Shown here one piece after another: positions 8,270 to 17,035 of a stretch of DNA of 64,000 bases (position 1 is its first letter; each line of letters opens with the position of its first letter). This DNA is from Allobosea psychrotolerans (GTDB lineage: Bacteria; Pseudomonadota; Alphaproteobacteria; Rhizobiales; Beijerinckiaceae): NCBI RefSeq assembly GCF_002917105.1, contig NZ_PQFZ01000004.1:124001-188000 (forward strand), written 5' to 3'. Under the pieces are notes generated by a model. It saw nothing but the letters and a program-made list of their open reading frames with translations, ran no database searches and had not been told where the DNA came from. The translations under genes were made by a program, and so were the position numbers.

Positions 8270-8476
8270 ATGGCCAATCAGCCATACAAGCCGGGTGATC
8301 TGGTCAATCTCGAACCAGGTTTCGCCAATCAGGCCAGGCTCGGCCTCTACGAGATCCTGCGCGTGATGCCGCTGCGCGACAACAAGGAAGAGCAGTATCG
8401 CGTGCGTGGGCCTGACGGCCTCGAACGCGCCATCGGCCATCACGAGATCGCCGAGACGGCCGTCAAGCGCGGCTGA
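8270..8476 (+). CDS. Small conserved-looking protein (68 aa)
   Basis: A 68-residue hydrophilic protein whose start is chosen by the AGGGGA Shine-Dalgarno a few bases before the ATG at 8270. It reads MANQPYKPGDLVNLEPG and then YEILRVMPLRDNKEEQYRVRGPDG, a compact beta-rich pattern that resembles small KOW/SH3-like proteins of rhizobia. It has no signal peptide, no cysteines and no transmembrane segment. The function is not known. It follows the DUF1488 gene across two palindromic repeats and could be co-transcribed with it. Confidence 0.6.
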   Translation: MANQPYKPGDLVNLEPGFANQARLGLYEILRVMPLRDNKEEQYRVRGPDGLERAIGHHEIAETAVKRG

Positions 8477-8932
8477 GGGCGGCTCAATCCCTCCGCACCG
8501 CATCCTGGCACAACGGATGCGCAGCACGACAAGCACGCGCCTCGCGGCGCTCCGCTAGCCCCTCTCCGCAGCGGAAACGCCGGCGGGAATTTCGCGCGCG
8601 TTTCCCTTCCCCCCTGGCGGGGGAAGGTGGCTCGGCGAAGCCGAGACGGATGAGGGGGCGCTGTGAGTTCTCCGTCTGGCTGCACGCGACGCCAACCTGA
8701 CAGGGCACGGCGCCCCCTCATCCGGCGCTGCGCGCCACCTTCTCCCGCCCCATCTCGGGCTTGCCCGAGATGGGCAACCGAAAGTGTCAAAGTCGGCAAC
8801 AGCCGACTTTGATGGGAGAACGGAAGAGCGTTGCACGCCGTCCCTTGCCTCGTCCCGTGTTCGGCGCGATCCTTCGATCAAGGGAGGATCGCCCGGCGGC
8901 AAGCCGTGGCGGCGACAACGAAGGTGCCCATC
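8477..8932. other. 456-base intergenic region filled with palindromic repeats
   Basis: No gene is seen. The left part (about 8558-8745) holds CCCTTCCCCCCTGGCGGGGG and two copies of the CCCTCATCCGGC/GGATGAGGGGGCGC motif in opposite orientation. The right part holds the element at 8749-8815. The last 100 bases probably carry the promoter of the hydrolase gene. Confidence 0.6.
8749..8815. repeat. 67-bp double-hairpin repeat (CCCATCTCGGGCTTGCCCGA type)
   Basis: Hairpin 1 pairs CATCTCGGGC with GCCCGAGATG. Hairpin 2 pairs CAAAGTCGG with CCGACTTTG. A nearly identical copy in inverted orientation lies inside cobN at 36276-36343, where it is translated. Confidence 0.9.
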
Positions 8933-10015
8933 ATGACCATCGCAAGCTGGCCGCGTCGCGCGGCTGCGGCCTTCATCCTGTCCATCGTCGCGATGGCGGC
9001 CTCCGCGGCCGACTATCCCGCGCCTAAGCGCGGCGTCTGGGTGGCCAAGGATTTCCGTTTTCAGAGCGGCGAGACCTTGGCCGAGCTGAAGCTCGGCTAC
9101 GCCACGATCGGCGATCCCGCGGGTGAGCCTGTGGTGATCCTGCACGGCACGGCGGGCTCGGCGGCGAGCCTGCTGACGCCGGTCTTCGCGGGCGAATTAT
9201 TCGGCCCGGGCCAGCCGCTCGATGCGGCGAAATACTTCATCATCCTGCCGGATTCGATTGGTGCCGGGGCCTCCTCCAAGCCCTCCGACGCACTGAAGGC
9301 AAAGTTCCCGCGCTATAATTACGAGGACATGGTCGCAGCCCAGCACAAGCTGGTCAGCGAGGGGCTGGGGCTGCGCCATGTCCGGCTCGTGCTCGGCAAT
9401 TCGATGGGCGGCATGCATGTCTGGCTCTGGGGCGTCAGGCATCCCGATTTCATGGACGCGCTGGTGCCGATGGCTTCGCAGCCGACGCCGATGTCGAGCC
9501 GCAACTGGATGATGCGGCGCATGATCATCGACGCCGTCCGCAACGATCCGGAATGGAAGGGCGGCGAATACACTGTGCAGCCGCCGGCTTTCCGCACGGC
9601 CAATGTCTTCTTCGGTATCGCCACCAGCGGCGGCACGCTCGCCTATCAGAAGCTGGCGCCGACGCGCGAGGCTGCCGACGCACTGCTCGACGAGCGCCTG
9701 AAGGCCGCCTTCAGCGCCGATGCCAACGACTTCCTCTACCAGTGGGATTCCTCGCGAGACTACGACGCCTCCCAGGGCCTGGGCGCGATCAAGGCGCCGC
9801 TGCTGGCGATCAACTCTGCCGATGACGAGCGCAACCCGCCCGAAACCGGCATCATGGAGCGCGAACTGAAGCGCCTCGCCAATGGCAGGCTGCTGCTGAT
9901 TCCGGCAAGCGAGGACACACGCGGCCATGGCACGACGGGGCTCGCGAAGTTCTGGGCCAGGGAGATGGGCGCCTGGCTCGCCGGTGTGCCCAAGCGCGCG
10001 GCGGGCGGGAATTGA
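8933..10015 (+). CDS. Secreted alpha/beta hydrolase, homoserine acetyltransferase-like
   Basis: A 360-residue protein starting at the ATG at 8933, chosen because it gives a signal peptide (RRAAAAFILSIVAMAASAA, residues 9-26). The alpha/beta-hydrolase fold shows the oxyanion region VVILHGTAGS (68-77), the nucleophile elbow GNSMGG with Ser157, an acid near SADDERNPP (about 305), and the catalytic His in DTRGHGTT (about 338). The arrangement is that of the homoserine O-acetyltransferase/MetX-like subgroup, but the export signal argues for a periplasmic esterase rather than methionine biosynthesis. The substrate is unknown. It is a single gene flanked by repeat-rich DNA. Confidence 0.82.
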   Translation: MTIASWPRRAAAAFILSIVAMAASAADYPAPKRGVWVAKDFRFQSGETLAELKLGYATIGDPAGEPVVILHGTAGSAASLLTPVFAGELFGPGQPLDAAKYFIILPDSIGAGASSKPSDALKAKFPRYNYEDMVAAQHKLVSEGLGLRHVRLVLGNSMGGMHVWLWGVRHPDFMDALVPMASQPTPMSSRNWMMRRMIIDAVRNDPEWKGGEYTVQPPAFRTANVFFGIATSGGTLAYQKLAPTREAADALLDERLKAAFSADANDFLYQWDSSRDYDASQGLGAIKAPLLAINSADDERNPPETGIMERELKRLANGRLLLIPASEDTRGHGTTGLAKFWAREMGAWLAGVPKRAAGGN

Positions 10016-10052
10016 CGCGCTGTCCTTCCCCAGCGAGGGGAGAAGGGGAAGC

Positions 10053-10457
10053 TCACCCCTGCACGGCGGCGGGGTCCATCCACATGAGCTCCCAGACATG
10101 GCCGTCGAGATCCTGGAAGCCGTGGCCATACATGAAGCCGTGATCCTGAGGCTCCCTGTAGGTCGTGCCGCCGGCAGCCAGCGCCGCCTTGACCATGGCG
10201 TCGACATCAGCCCGGCTGTCGCGGGAGAGGCAGGTCAGCACCTCGACCGCCTGGCTCGTATCGGCGATCGGCCTGGGCGAGAAGCTGAGGAATTTCTCAT
10301 GGGTCAGCAGCATCGCGAAGATGGTGTCGCTGATCACCATGCAGGTCGCGGTCTCGTCGGTGAATTGCGGATTGAACGAGAAACCGAGCGCCGTGAAGAA
10401 GGCGACCGAGGCGTCTAGATCCTTCACGGGCAGGTTGACGAAGATCATCTGTGGCAT
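10053..10457 (-). CDS. VOC superfamily (glyoxalase/extradiol dioxygenase-like) protein
   Basis: A 134-residue single-domain vicinal-oxygen-chelate protein with the start at the ATG complementary to 10455-10457. It shows the paired beta-alpha-beta-beta-beta modules: MIFVNLPVKDLDASVAFFTALGFSFNPQF, and later HGFMYGHGFQDLDGHVWELMWMD, whose HVWELMWMD end is diagnostic for the glyoxalase/bleomycin-resistance-like group. Members bind a divalent metal. Related small proteins are annotated as lactoylglutathione lyase relatives, but substrate specificity cannot be read from the sequence. It converges on the hydrolase and is divergent from the isochorismatase-like gene. Confidence 0.85.
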   Translation of the reverse strand: MPQMIFVNLPVKDLDASVAFFTALGFSFNPQFTDETATCMVISDTIFAMLLTHEKFLSFSPRPIADTSQAVEVLTCLSRDSRADVDAMVKAALAAGGTTYREPQDHGFMYGHGFQDLDGHVWELMWMDPAAVQG

Positions 10458-10501
10458 GGCGTTTCCTTTTCCCTTTGTGGTGTCCGGCCGGGCGTGACGG
10501 T

Positions 10502-10574
10502 CGAGCATTTTCGAGCGAAGTGGGCACCGGTTCGCAGATTTCCTGCGCTTCGGAGAAACGCGGAAATACTCTAG
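10502..10574. repeat. Dispersed intergenic repeat (GCATTTTCGAGCGAAGTGGG type)
   Basis: GAGCATTTTCGAGCGAAGTG with a CACCGGTTCGC core, ending in ATACTCTAG. It lies between the divergent VOC and isochorismatase-like genes, so it must sit in or next to their promoters. Confidence 0.75.
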
Positions 10575-10636
10575 CATGGTGGCGCCGAGCGGTTCTTCGG
10601 TGTGCACATACGAAACCGCTGTTGAAAGACGCAGTC

Positions 10637-11167
10637 ATGACCCTGCTTTCCGCCACCGACGCCATCCTCGTGGTCATCGATTTCCAGGCACGCCTGATGC
10701 CGGCGATCCATGACGGTGCGCGCCTGGTCGAAAACGCCAGGCGCCTGGTCGATGCCACCGGGCTGTTGGCGGTGCCGGTGCTGATGACCGAGCAGAATCC
10801 GGCCGGGCTCGGTGGCACGGTGCCGGAGCTCGCGGGCGCCGGCCCCGTGATCGCCAAGATGAGCTTCGATTCCTGCGCCGAACCCGCCTTCCTCGAGGCG
10901 CTGGCCGGCGATGCGCAGCTCGTCATTTGCGGCTGTGAGGCGCATGTCTGCGTCGGCCAGACCGTTCTGAGCCTGCTCGAGCATCGCCGCCGCGTTGCCG
11001 TGGTGCAGGATGCGATCGGTTCGCGCGCGCCTGAATCCAAGGAGGCTGCGATCGCGCGCATGGCGCGCCATGGCGCCGAGATCGTCACCACCGAGATGGT
11101 GGTATTCGAATGGCTCAGGACGGCGGCGCATCCGCAGTTCCGCGCCGCGGCGAAGCTGATCCGCTGA
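10637..11167 (+). CDS. Isochorismatase-like cysteine hydrolase
   Basis: A 176-residue protein starting at the ATG at 10637. The catalytic triad of the family is visible: Asp15 in VVIDFQ, Lys74 in VIAKMSFDS, and Cys105 in CGCEAHVCVGQT, preceded by the expected cis-peptide region. The length and the C-terminal helix (ESKEAAIARMARHGAEIVTTEMVVFEW) fit the YcaC-like/hydrolase subgroup, including ribonuclease-named MAR1 relatives. Members hydrolyse amides such as nicotinamide or carbamoyl compounds, or have unknown substrates. It is probably cytoplasmic. No clear pathway partner is adjacent. Confidence 0.85.
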   Translation: MTLLSATDAILVVIDFQARLMPAIHDGARLVENARRLVDATGLLAVPVLMTEQNPAGLGGTVPELAGAGPVIAKMSFDSCAEPAFLEALAGDAQLVICGCEAHVCVGQTVLSLLEHRRRVAVVQDAIGSRAPESKEAAIARMARHGAEIVTTEMVVFEWLRTAAHPQFRAAAKLIR

Positions 11168-11251
11168 AGCTGCGCGAGCCCGGGCAGTGCAAGTTGCATC
11201 GTCCCGGTTTCACCATCATGTCGGTTTAATCAAGGAGCCAAGCGCTATCCC

Positions 11252-11296
11252 AGAGCGTTTTCGAAGAAAGCGCATTGAAATAAAAGATTGGAGCCA
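11252..11296. repeat. Degenerate copy of the GCGTTTTCGA repeat
   Basis: AGAGCGTTTTCGAAGAAAGC followed by A/T-rich sequence and TTGGAGCC. The ACCGGTT core is lost. It lies upstream of the streptogramin-lyase-like gene. Confidence 0.6.
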
Positions 11297-11356
11297 TCGA
11301 ACGATCCAGCGAGGTCGGACGTTGCTCTAGCCTCTGCCTGACGAAGGAGACGCTCC

Positions 11357-12361
11357 ATGTTGCGCCGTTCCTTTCTCCAGCTCGGCCTCACCGGGCTTGC
11401 CGCCCCTGCCTTGATCGGCCGGACCGCCGCGATCGCAGCCGAGACGACCGAGACGAAATTCGCTGTCAGCTATTTCGATATTCCCGCGATCAAGGGCGCC
11501 CGCGACGTCACCGATGCCGGCGACGGCACGATCTGGGTCTGCGGCCAGCGCAATGGCACGCTTGGGCGTTTCGATCCACGCTCCGGCCAGCTCAAGGTGG
11601 TCGAACTCGGACGGGGCGCCGCACCTCATGGAGTCATCCGCGGGCCCGATGGCGCGGCCTGGGTGACGGAGGGCGGCCAGAACGCCATCGCCCGCGTCGA
11701 CGACAAGACCCATGAGGTCGAGCTCTTCAAGCTGCCGGAAGGCCGGGCGCGTGCCAATCTCAACACCGGCGTCTTCGACACGAACGGCATCCTCTGGTTC
11801 ACCGGCCAGAACGGCATCATCGGCCGCTTCGATCCGAGGACGCGCAAGATGGAGGTCTGGGACGCGCCGCGCGGGGCGGGCGCCTATGGTATCACCCTGA
11901 CGCCCTCGGGCGAGGTCTGGTACGCCTCGCTCGCCGGCAACCACATCGCCAGGATCGACACCGGCACGGCCCAGGTCACGGTGGTCGAGCCGCCGACTCC
12001 CGGACAGGGCGCGCGCCGCGTCTGGTCGGATTCGAAGAACCGGGTCTGGGTCAGCGAATGGAATTCCGGCAATGTCTCGGCCTACGACACGCTGAGCAAG
12101 AGCTGGAAGACCTGGAAACTGCCGGGCGACAAGCCGCGCGCCTATTCGGTCTATGTCGACGATGCCGACAAGGTCTGGCTGACCGATTTCAGCGCCAACG
12201 CCATCGTGCATTTCGATCCGGTCACCGAGGCTTTCAACAGCTTCCCGAGCGACAAGGCCGGCGCCAATGTCCGCCAGATGGATGGCCGCTCCGGCGAGGC
12301 CTGGGGCGGCGAGAGTGGCAATGACCGGCTCGTGCGCATCCAGACGGTGAAACAGGCGTGA
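11357..12361 (+). CDS. Tat-exported streptogramin lyase-like (Vgb) beta-propeller
   Basis: A 334-residue protein. The N-terminus RRSFLQLGLTGLAAPALIG followed by AIAAE is a twin-arginine signal peptide. The mature part consists of repeated propeller blades (DAGDGTIWVCGQRNGTLGRFDP, GPDGAAWVTEGGQNAIARVD, TNGILWFTGQNGIIGRFDP, PSGEVWYASLAGNHIARID), the pattern of virginiamycin B lyase/SMP-30-like proteins. Antibiotic cleavage is not implied; most chromosomal homologues have unknown roles. The stop overlaps the GTG start of a cytochrome c by GTGA, so the two are translationally coupled and probably act together in the periplasm (inference). Confidence 0.85.
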   Translation: MLRRSFLQLGLTGLAAPALIGRTAAIAAETTETKFAVSYFDIPAIKGARDVTDAGDGTIWVCGQRNGTLGRFDPRSGQLKVVELGRGAAPHGVIRGPDGAAWVTEGGQNAIARVDDKTHEVELFKLPEGRARANLNTGVFDTNGILWFTGQNGIIGRFDPRTRKMEVWDAPRGAGAYGITLTPSGEVWYASLAGNHIARIDTGTAQVTVVEPPTPGQGARRVWSDSKNRVWVSEWNSGNVSAYDTLSKSWKTWKLPGDKPRAYSVYVDDADKVWLTDFSANAIVHFDPVTEAFNSFPSDKAGANVRQMDGRSGEAWGGESGNDRLVRIQTVKQA

Positions 12362-12738
12362 CATACGCGCCGACCATCGTCGCGGCTGCGGCGCTCGCGC
12401 TCTCGGCCGGGGTTGCCGCGGCGCAGGATCTGGCGCGCGGCGAGGCGCTGTTCGAGCCCTGCAAGTCCTGCCACAGCCTCGATCCCGCCAAGCAGGGCAT
12501 GGCCGGGCCGCATCTGGCCGGGCTCAAGGGGCGCGTCGTCGGCTCGGCCGAGGGCTTCGACTACTCGCCTGCCTTCAAGGCGGCGCGCGCCAAGCGCATC
12601 ATCTGGGACGAGGCCCGCCTGAACGCCTATCTTGCCGACCCCGATGCGATGTTCAAGGGCGGCTGGATGAGCCCGCAGGGCCTCGACGACGAGGCCGATC
12701 GCGCCGCCGTCACGGCCTTCCTGATGCGCGGGCGGTAA
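12358..12738 (+). CDS. Class I c-type cytochrome
   Basis: A 126-residue protein whose GTG start at 12358 overlaps the previous stop (GTGA). A signal peptide covers residues 1-22 (IVAAAALALSAGVAAA). The heme-binding site is CKSCH (Cys35, Cys38, His39), and the distal ligand is probably the Met in GGWMSPQG (about 102). The PHLAGLKGRVVG and FDYSPAFK segments are typical of cytochrome c2/c550-like periplasmic electron carriers. Coupling to a propeller protein of the Vgb type suggests a redox role for that pair, which is unusual; the electron donor is not evident. Confidence 0.9.
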   Translation: MTYAPTIVAAAALALSAGVAAAQDLARGEALFEPCKSCHSLDPAKQGMAGPHLAGLKGRVVGSAEGFDYSPAFKAARAKRIIWDEARLNAYLADPDAMFKGGWMSPQGLDDEADRAAVTAFLMRGR

Positions 12739-12744
12739 CGCTCT

Positions 12745-12861
12745 CGATCACGTCGCATTCGGACGGTTCCGTCCTAATGCGAAGGACGTGATCGATTCCT
12801 GGCGTTCAGAGCATTGCTCCTCACGAAGAACCGGTATCCACTTTTTCGCGCAATGCTCTAC
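12745..12861. repeat. Composite palindromic repeat between convergent genes
   Basis: The first part pairs GATCACGTC with GACGTGATC around a CATTCGGACGG/CCGTCCTAATG inner stem. The second part is AGAGCATTGCTCCTCACGAA through an AACCGGTAT core to CGCAATGCTCTA. The last bases contain the TAG stop of livM on the minus strand. Confidence 0.75.
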
Positions 12862-13850
12862 AGCGGCCGCCCGATCTTCTTCGCGATCACGCCCACAATG
12901 CCCTCGCGGAAGAGCAGCACGCAGACCACGAAGATCACGCCCTGCACCACCGTGACCCAGGCGCCCAGGCTCGCGAGATAGTTCTGCATGGAGACGATGA
13001 CGAGCGCCCCGACGATCGGCCCGAAGACGGTGCCGAGCCCGCCGACCAGCGTCATCAGCACGACCTCGCCCGACATCGACCAATGCACGTCGGTCAGCGA
13101 GGCGAGCTGGAAGACGATCGCCTTGGTCGCTCCGGCGAGCCCGGCGAGGGAGGCCGAGAGCACGAAAACCGCGAGCTTGTACTGGTTGGCGCGGTAGCCG
13201 AGCGAGATCGCGCGCGGCTCGTTGTCCCGGATCGCCTTGCAAACCTGGCCGAAGGGCGAGTGGATGATGCGGTAGATCAGTAGCAGCCCGGCCATGAAGA
13301 TGACCGCGACCACGTAGTAGAGAGCTCTGTCGCCGGTCAGATCGATCAGGCCGAAGAGCTTGCCGCGAGGCACCGCCTGGATGCCGTCCTCGCCGCCGGT
13401 GAACTTCGGCGCCTGCAGCGAGAAGAAGAACACCATCTGGGCGAGCGCCAGCGTGATCATGGCGAAATAGATGCCTTGCCGGCGGATTGCGAGCGCCCCG
13501 AAGGCCAGGCCCAGCACGGCCGAGACCAGCACGCCCGAAAGGATGGCGAGCTCCGGCGTCAGGCCCCAGTTCTTGGCGACATAGGCGCAGACATAGCTCG
13601 ACATGCCGAAATAGGCGGCGTGGCCGAAGGAGAGCAGGCCGCCATAGCCAAGCAGCAGGTTGAAGGCGAGCGCAAACAGCGCAAAGCACATCACCTTCAT
13701 CACGAAGACGGGATAGGCCAGGTAAGGCGCGACCAGCAGCACCGCGGCGAGGCCGATGAAGATTGCCCGGTGCAGCCGCTCGGTGCTCCGGCTCGTCTCG
13801 GCCAGTGCAATCGCGCCGGCCGGCGCCTCGACGGAAAGAACGTCAGCCAT
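12858..13850 (-). CDS. livM: Branched-chain amino acid-type ABC transporter permease LivM
   Basis: A 330-residue inner-membrane permease. The ATG at 13850 has AGGA 7 nt upstream and is preferred over an in-frame GTG two codons earlier. LivM features are ALAFNLLLGYGGLLSFGHAAYFGM (about 62-85), the EAA-like loop CKAIRDNEPRAISLGYRANQYKL (about 211-233) and GGLGTVFGPIVGALV. It is the last gene of the livG-livF-livK-livH-livM cluster and forms the channel with LivH. Its TAG stop lies at the edge of a dispersed repeat. The imported substrate may be branched-chain amino acids or another small amide or acid. Confidence 0.92.
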   Translation of the reverse strand: MADVLSVEAPAGAIALAETSRSTERLHRAIFIGLAAVLLVAPYLAYPVFVMKVMCFALFALAFNLLLGYGGLLSFGHAAYFGMSSYVCAYVAKNWGLTPELAILSGVLVSAVLGLAFGALAIRRQGIYFAMITLALAQMVFFFSLQAPKFTGGEDGIQAVPRGKLFGLIDLTGDRALYYVVAVIFMAGLLLIYRIIHSPFGQVCKAIRDNEPRAISLGYRANQYKLAVFVLSASLAGLAGATKAIVFQLASLTDVHWSMSGEVVLMTLVGGLGTVFGPIVGALVIVSMQNYLASLGAWVTVVQGVIFVVCVLLFREGIVGVIAKKIGRPL

Positions 13851-13884
13851 GGTCACATCCTCGCAGAGTTTGGGAGCGCGGCCA

Positions 13885-14772
13885 TCACGCCGCCCGCCCG
13901 AACAGACCGGCGGGCTTCACCAGCAGCACCAGCACCATGATGATGAAGATGACCGTGGCCGAAGCTTCCGGGTAGAACACCTTGGTCAGGCCCTCGACCA
14001 ATCCGAGCCCGAAGCCGGTGACGATCGCGCCCATGATCGAGCCCATGCCGCCGATCACGACGACCGCGAAGACGACGATGATCAAATCGGCGCCCATATT
14101 CGGATTGACCGAATAGATCGGCGCGGCGAGCACGCCGGCGAAGGCGGCGAGTGCGACGCCGAAGCCATAGGTCAGCGTCACCAGGAGCGGCACGTTGATG
14201 CCGAAGGCCTGGGTCAGGGTCGGGTTCTCGGTGGCGGCGCGCAGATAGGCGCCGAGCCTGGTCTTCTCGATCATGAACCAGGTCACGAGGCAGACCACGA
14301 GCGAGGCGCCAACGACCCAGCCGCGATAGTTCGGCAGGAACATGAAGCCGAGATTCTGCCCGCCCTTGAGCGCGTCGGGAATCTGGTAGGGCAGGCCCGA
14401 GGAGCCGTAGTTGTTGCGGAACAGGCCCTGGATGATCAGGGCCAGCCCAAAGGTCAGCAACAGCCCGTAGAGATGGTCGAGATTGGCGAGCCTGGCGATC
14501 AGGAAGCGCTCGATCAGCACGCCGAGGACGCCGACGATCAGGGGCGCGAGCAGGAGCGCCGCCCAGTAATTGATGCCGAGATAATTCAGGCACATCCAGG
14601 CGACGAAGGCGCCCATCATGTACTGCGCGCCATGGGCGAAGTTGATGATGTTGAGCAATCCGAAGATCACCGCCAGCCCGAGGCTGAGGATGGCGTAGAA
14701 CGAGCCGTTGATCAGACCGAGCAGGACCTGGCCGAACAGCGCTTGTGGCGGGATTCCGAGAAGCTCGAACAT
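13885..14772 (-). CDS. livH: Branched-chain amino acid-type ABC transporter permease LivH
   Basis: A 295-residue membrane protein with the LivH hallmark GLINGSFYAILSLGLAVIFGLLNIINFAHGAQYMMGA (about 19-54), the EAA-like loop YLRAATENPTLTQAFGINV, and the VIGGMGSIMGAIVTGFGLGLVEG region. It pairs with LivM, 34 bp downstream, to form the translocation pore in the inner membrane. A 232-base gap containing a palindromic repeat and a hairpin separates it from livK upstream. This allows unequal expression of the binding protein and the permeases. Confidence 0.92.
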   Translation of the reverse strand: MFELLGIPPQALFGQVLLGLINGSFYAILSLGLAVIFGLLNIINFAHGAQYMMGAFVAWMCLNYLGINYWAALLLAPLIVGVLGVLIERFLIARLANLDHLYGLLLTFGLALIIQGLFRNNYGSSGLPYQIPDALKGGQNLGFMFLPNYRGWVVGASLVVCLVTWFMIEKTRLGAYLRAATENPTLTQAFGINVPLLVTLTYGFGVALAAFAGVLAAPIYSVNPNMGADLIIVVFAVVVIGGMGSIMGAIVTGFGLGLVEGLTKVFYPEASATVIFIIMVLVLLVKPAGLFGRAA

Positions 14773-14817
14773 TCAGTGGCTCGATCGTTTGGACGTCGAA
14801 GGTCTTGTCGGGACCTC

Positions 14818-14968
14818 GGCCGTCATTCCGGGCGGAGCGAAGCGGAAATCCGGAATCCATCGAAGGAAGCGACAGCTCTAGGATGGATTGCGGATCGGCG
14901 CCGTGGAGCTTGTCCTTGGGCCGGCCGAAGGCCGGACCCAAGGGCGGCTTGTCCGGAATGACGCCGGA
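14818..14968. repeat. Palindromic intergenic repeat (CGTCATTCCGGGCGGAGCGA type)
   Basis: CGTCATTCCGGGCGGAGCGA at the left is complementary in part to TTGTCCGGAATGACGCC at the right, with inner GGCCGGCCGAAGGCCGG stems. It lies inside the liv cluster between livH and livK. Relatives of this ends-GTCATTCC/GGAATGAC design recur at 23570 and 63138. Confidence 0.65.
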
Positions 14969-14973
14969 GGAGT

Positions 14974-14998
14974 GGAAACCCGGCTCCGCCGGGTTTCC
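14974..14998 (-). terminator. Hairpin after livK (attenuator or mRNA stabiliser)
   Basis: A perfect 11-bp stem (GGAAACCCGGC with GCCGGGTTTCC) and a 3-nt loop lie 6 nt beyond the livK stop. No U-run follows, so it may protect the livK end of the transcript or partly terminate rather than fully stop transcription. Such hairpins commonly raise binding-protein levels over permease levels. Confidence 0.6.
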
Positions 14999-15004
14999 GG
15001 AGGC

Positions 15005-16213
15005 TCACTTCTTGACGAGCGGGCACTCGCTTTCGGAGAGCGGGCGGAAGGCCTTGTCGGCCGGCAGCACGGCGAGCTGCTTGTAGTAGTCCCAGGGCCC
15101 CTTCGATTCCGACGGCTTCTTGACCTCGAAGAGATACATGTCGTGCATCTTGCGGCCGTCGACGCGCACCGTGCCCTTGCCGAAGAGCGGATCGTCGGTG
15201 GGCATCTCCTTCATCTTCGCCATGACGGTGGCGGTGTCCTTGCTCTTGGCGGCCTCGACCGCCTTGAGATAGTGCAGCAGGCCGGAATAGACGCCGGCCT
15301 GCACCATGGTCGGCTTCTTGCCGTTGTTGAGCTTGGCGAAGCGCTCCGACCAGGCCCGGGTCTGGTCGTTGGTGTCCCAGTAGAAGGCCTCGGTCAGCAC
15401 CAGGCCCTGCGCCGTCTGCAGGCCGAGCGCATGCACGTCGGAGGCGAAGACGAGGAGCCCGGCGAGCTTCTGGCCGCCGGCGACGATGCCGAATTCGCCG
15501 GCCTGCTTGATCGAGTTGATGGTGTCGCCGCCGGCATTGGCGAGCCCGATGACCTTGGCCTTCGAGGCCTGCGCCTGCAGCAGGAAGGAGGAGAAATCCG
15601 TGCCCGGGAACGGCGTGCGCACCGCGCCCAGCACCTTGCCGCCATTCTTGGTGATGACCTCGGTGGCGTCGCGCTCCAGCGCATGGCCGAAGGCATAGTC
15701 GGCTGTCAGGAAGAACCAGCTGTCGCCGCCCGCCTTGACCATCGCGCCGCCAGTGCCCTGGGCCAGCGCATAGGTGTCGTAGGTCCAGTGGATCGTGTTG
15801 GGCGTGCAGGCCTTGCCGGTGAGGTCGGAGGCCGCAGCGCCGGAATTGATGTGGATCTTGTTCTTCTCCTTGGTGATCTGGCTGACCGCCAGCGCCACCG
15901 AGGAGGTCGGCACGTCGAGGATCAGATCGACGCCGTCCTGATCATACCATTGCCTGGCGATGGTCGAGCCGACATCGGGCTTGTTCTGGTGGTCGGCCGA
16001 GACGATCTCGACCTTGATGCCCTTCTCTGCGGCCTTGAAATCCTCGACTGCGAGGCGCGCGGCGATGACCGAGCCCTCGCCGGAGAGGTCGGCATAGAGG
16101 CCGGAGCGGTCGTTCAGCACGCCGGCCTTGACGGAGATCTGCTGGGCGAGTGCCGGGCTCGCCATCAGCGTCGCCAGCGCCGTCGTGGCCAGAATGGTCT
16201 TGAGTTTCATCAT
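15005..16213 (-). CDS. livK: Periplasmic substrate-binding protein of the Liv-type ABC importer
   Basis: A 402-residue type I periplasmic binding protein. The start is the first of two adjacent ATGs, with GGGAGAG upstream. The signal peptide ends at PALAQQ (residues 1-23). The mature protein begins SVKAGVLNDRSGLYADLSG, with the Leu/Ile/Val-binding fold, DVPTSSVALAVSQITKEKNKIHINSGAAAS, and YDTYALAQGTG. It lacks the disulfide pattern of enteric LivJ. Homologues of this type are often called urea or amide binding proteins, so branched-chain amino acids are not certain. It sits between livF and livH in one minus-strand cluster. Confidence 0.9.
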   Translation of the reverse strand: MMKLKTILATTALATLMASPALAQQISVKAGVLNDRSGLYADLSGEGSVIAARLAVEDFKAAEKGIKVEIVSADHQNKPDVGSTIARQWYDQDGVDLILDVPTSSVALAVSQITKEKNKIHINSGAAASDLTGKACTPNTIHWTYDTYALAQGTGGAMVKAGGDSWFFLTADYAFGHALERDATEVITKNGGKVLGAVRTPFPGTDFSSFLLQAQASKAKVIGLANAGGDTINSIKQAGEFGIVAGGQKLAGLLVFASDVHALGLQTAQGLVLTEAFYWDTNDQTRAWSERFAKLNNGKKPTMVQAGVYSGLLHYLKAVEAAKSKDTATVMAKMKEMPTDDPLFGKGTVRVDGRKMHDMYLFEVKKPSESKGPWDYYKQLAVLPADKAFRPLSESECPLVKK

Positions 16214-16291
16214 GGTTCTCTCCCTGGAGTGAATGTCGTTTTCGACGTTGTTCTTGTTGGTGAAGTGCCTGGTCTTGGCTTCTGTGTGGCT

Positions 16292-17024
<733 letters not shown>

Positions 17025-17035
<11 letters not shown>

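Noticed and set aside
8477..8932. Possible CRISPR array or small RNA cluster
   Set aside because: The repeats are palindromic, few, unequally spaced and occur singly elsewhere; there are no regular spacers and no cas genes.
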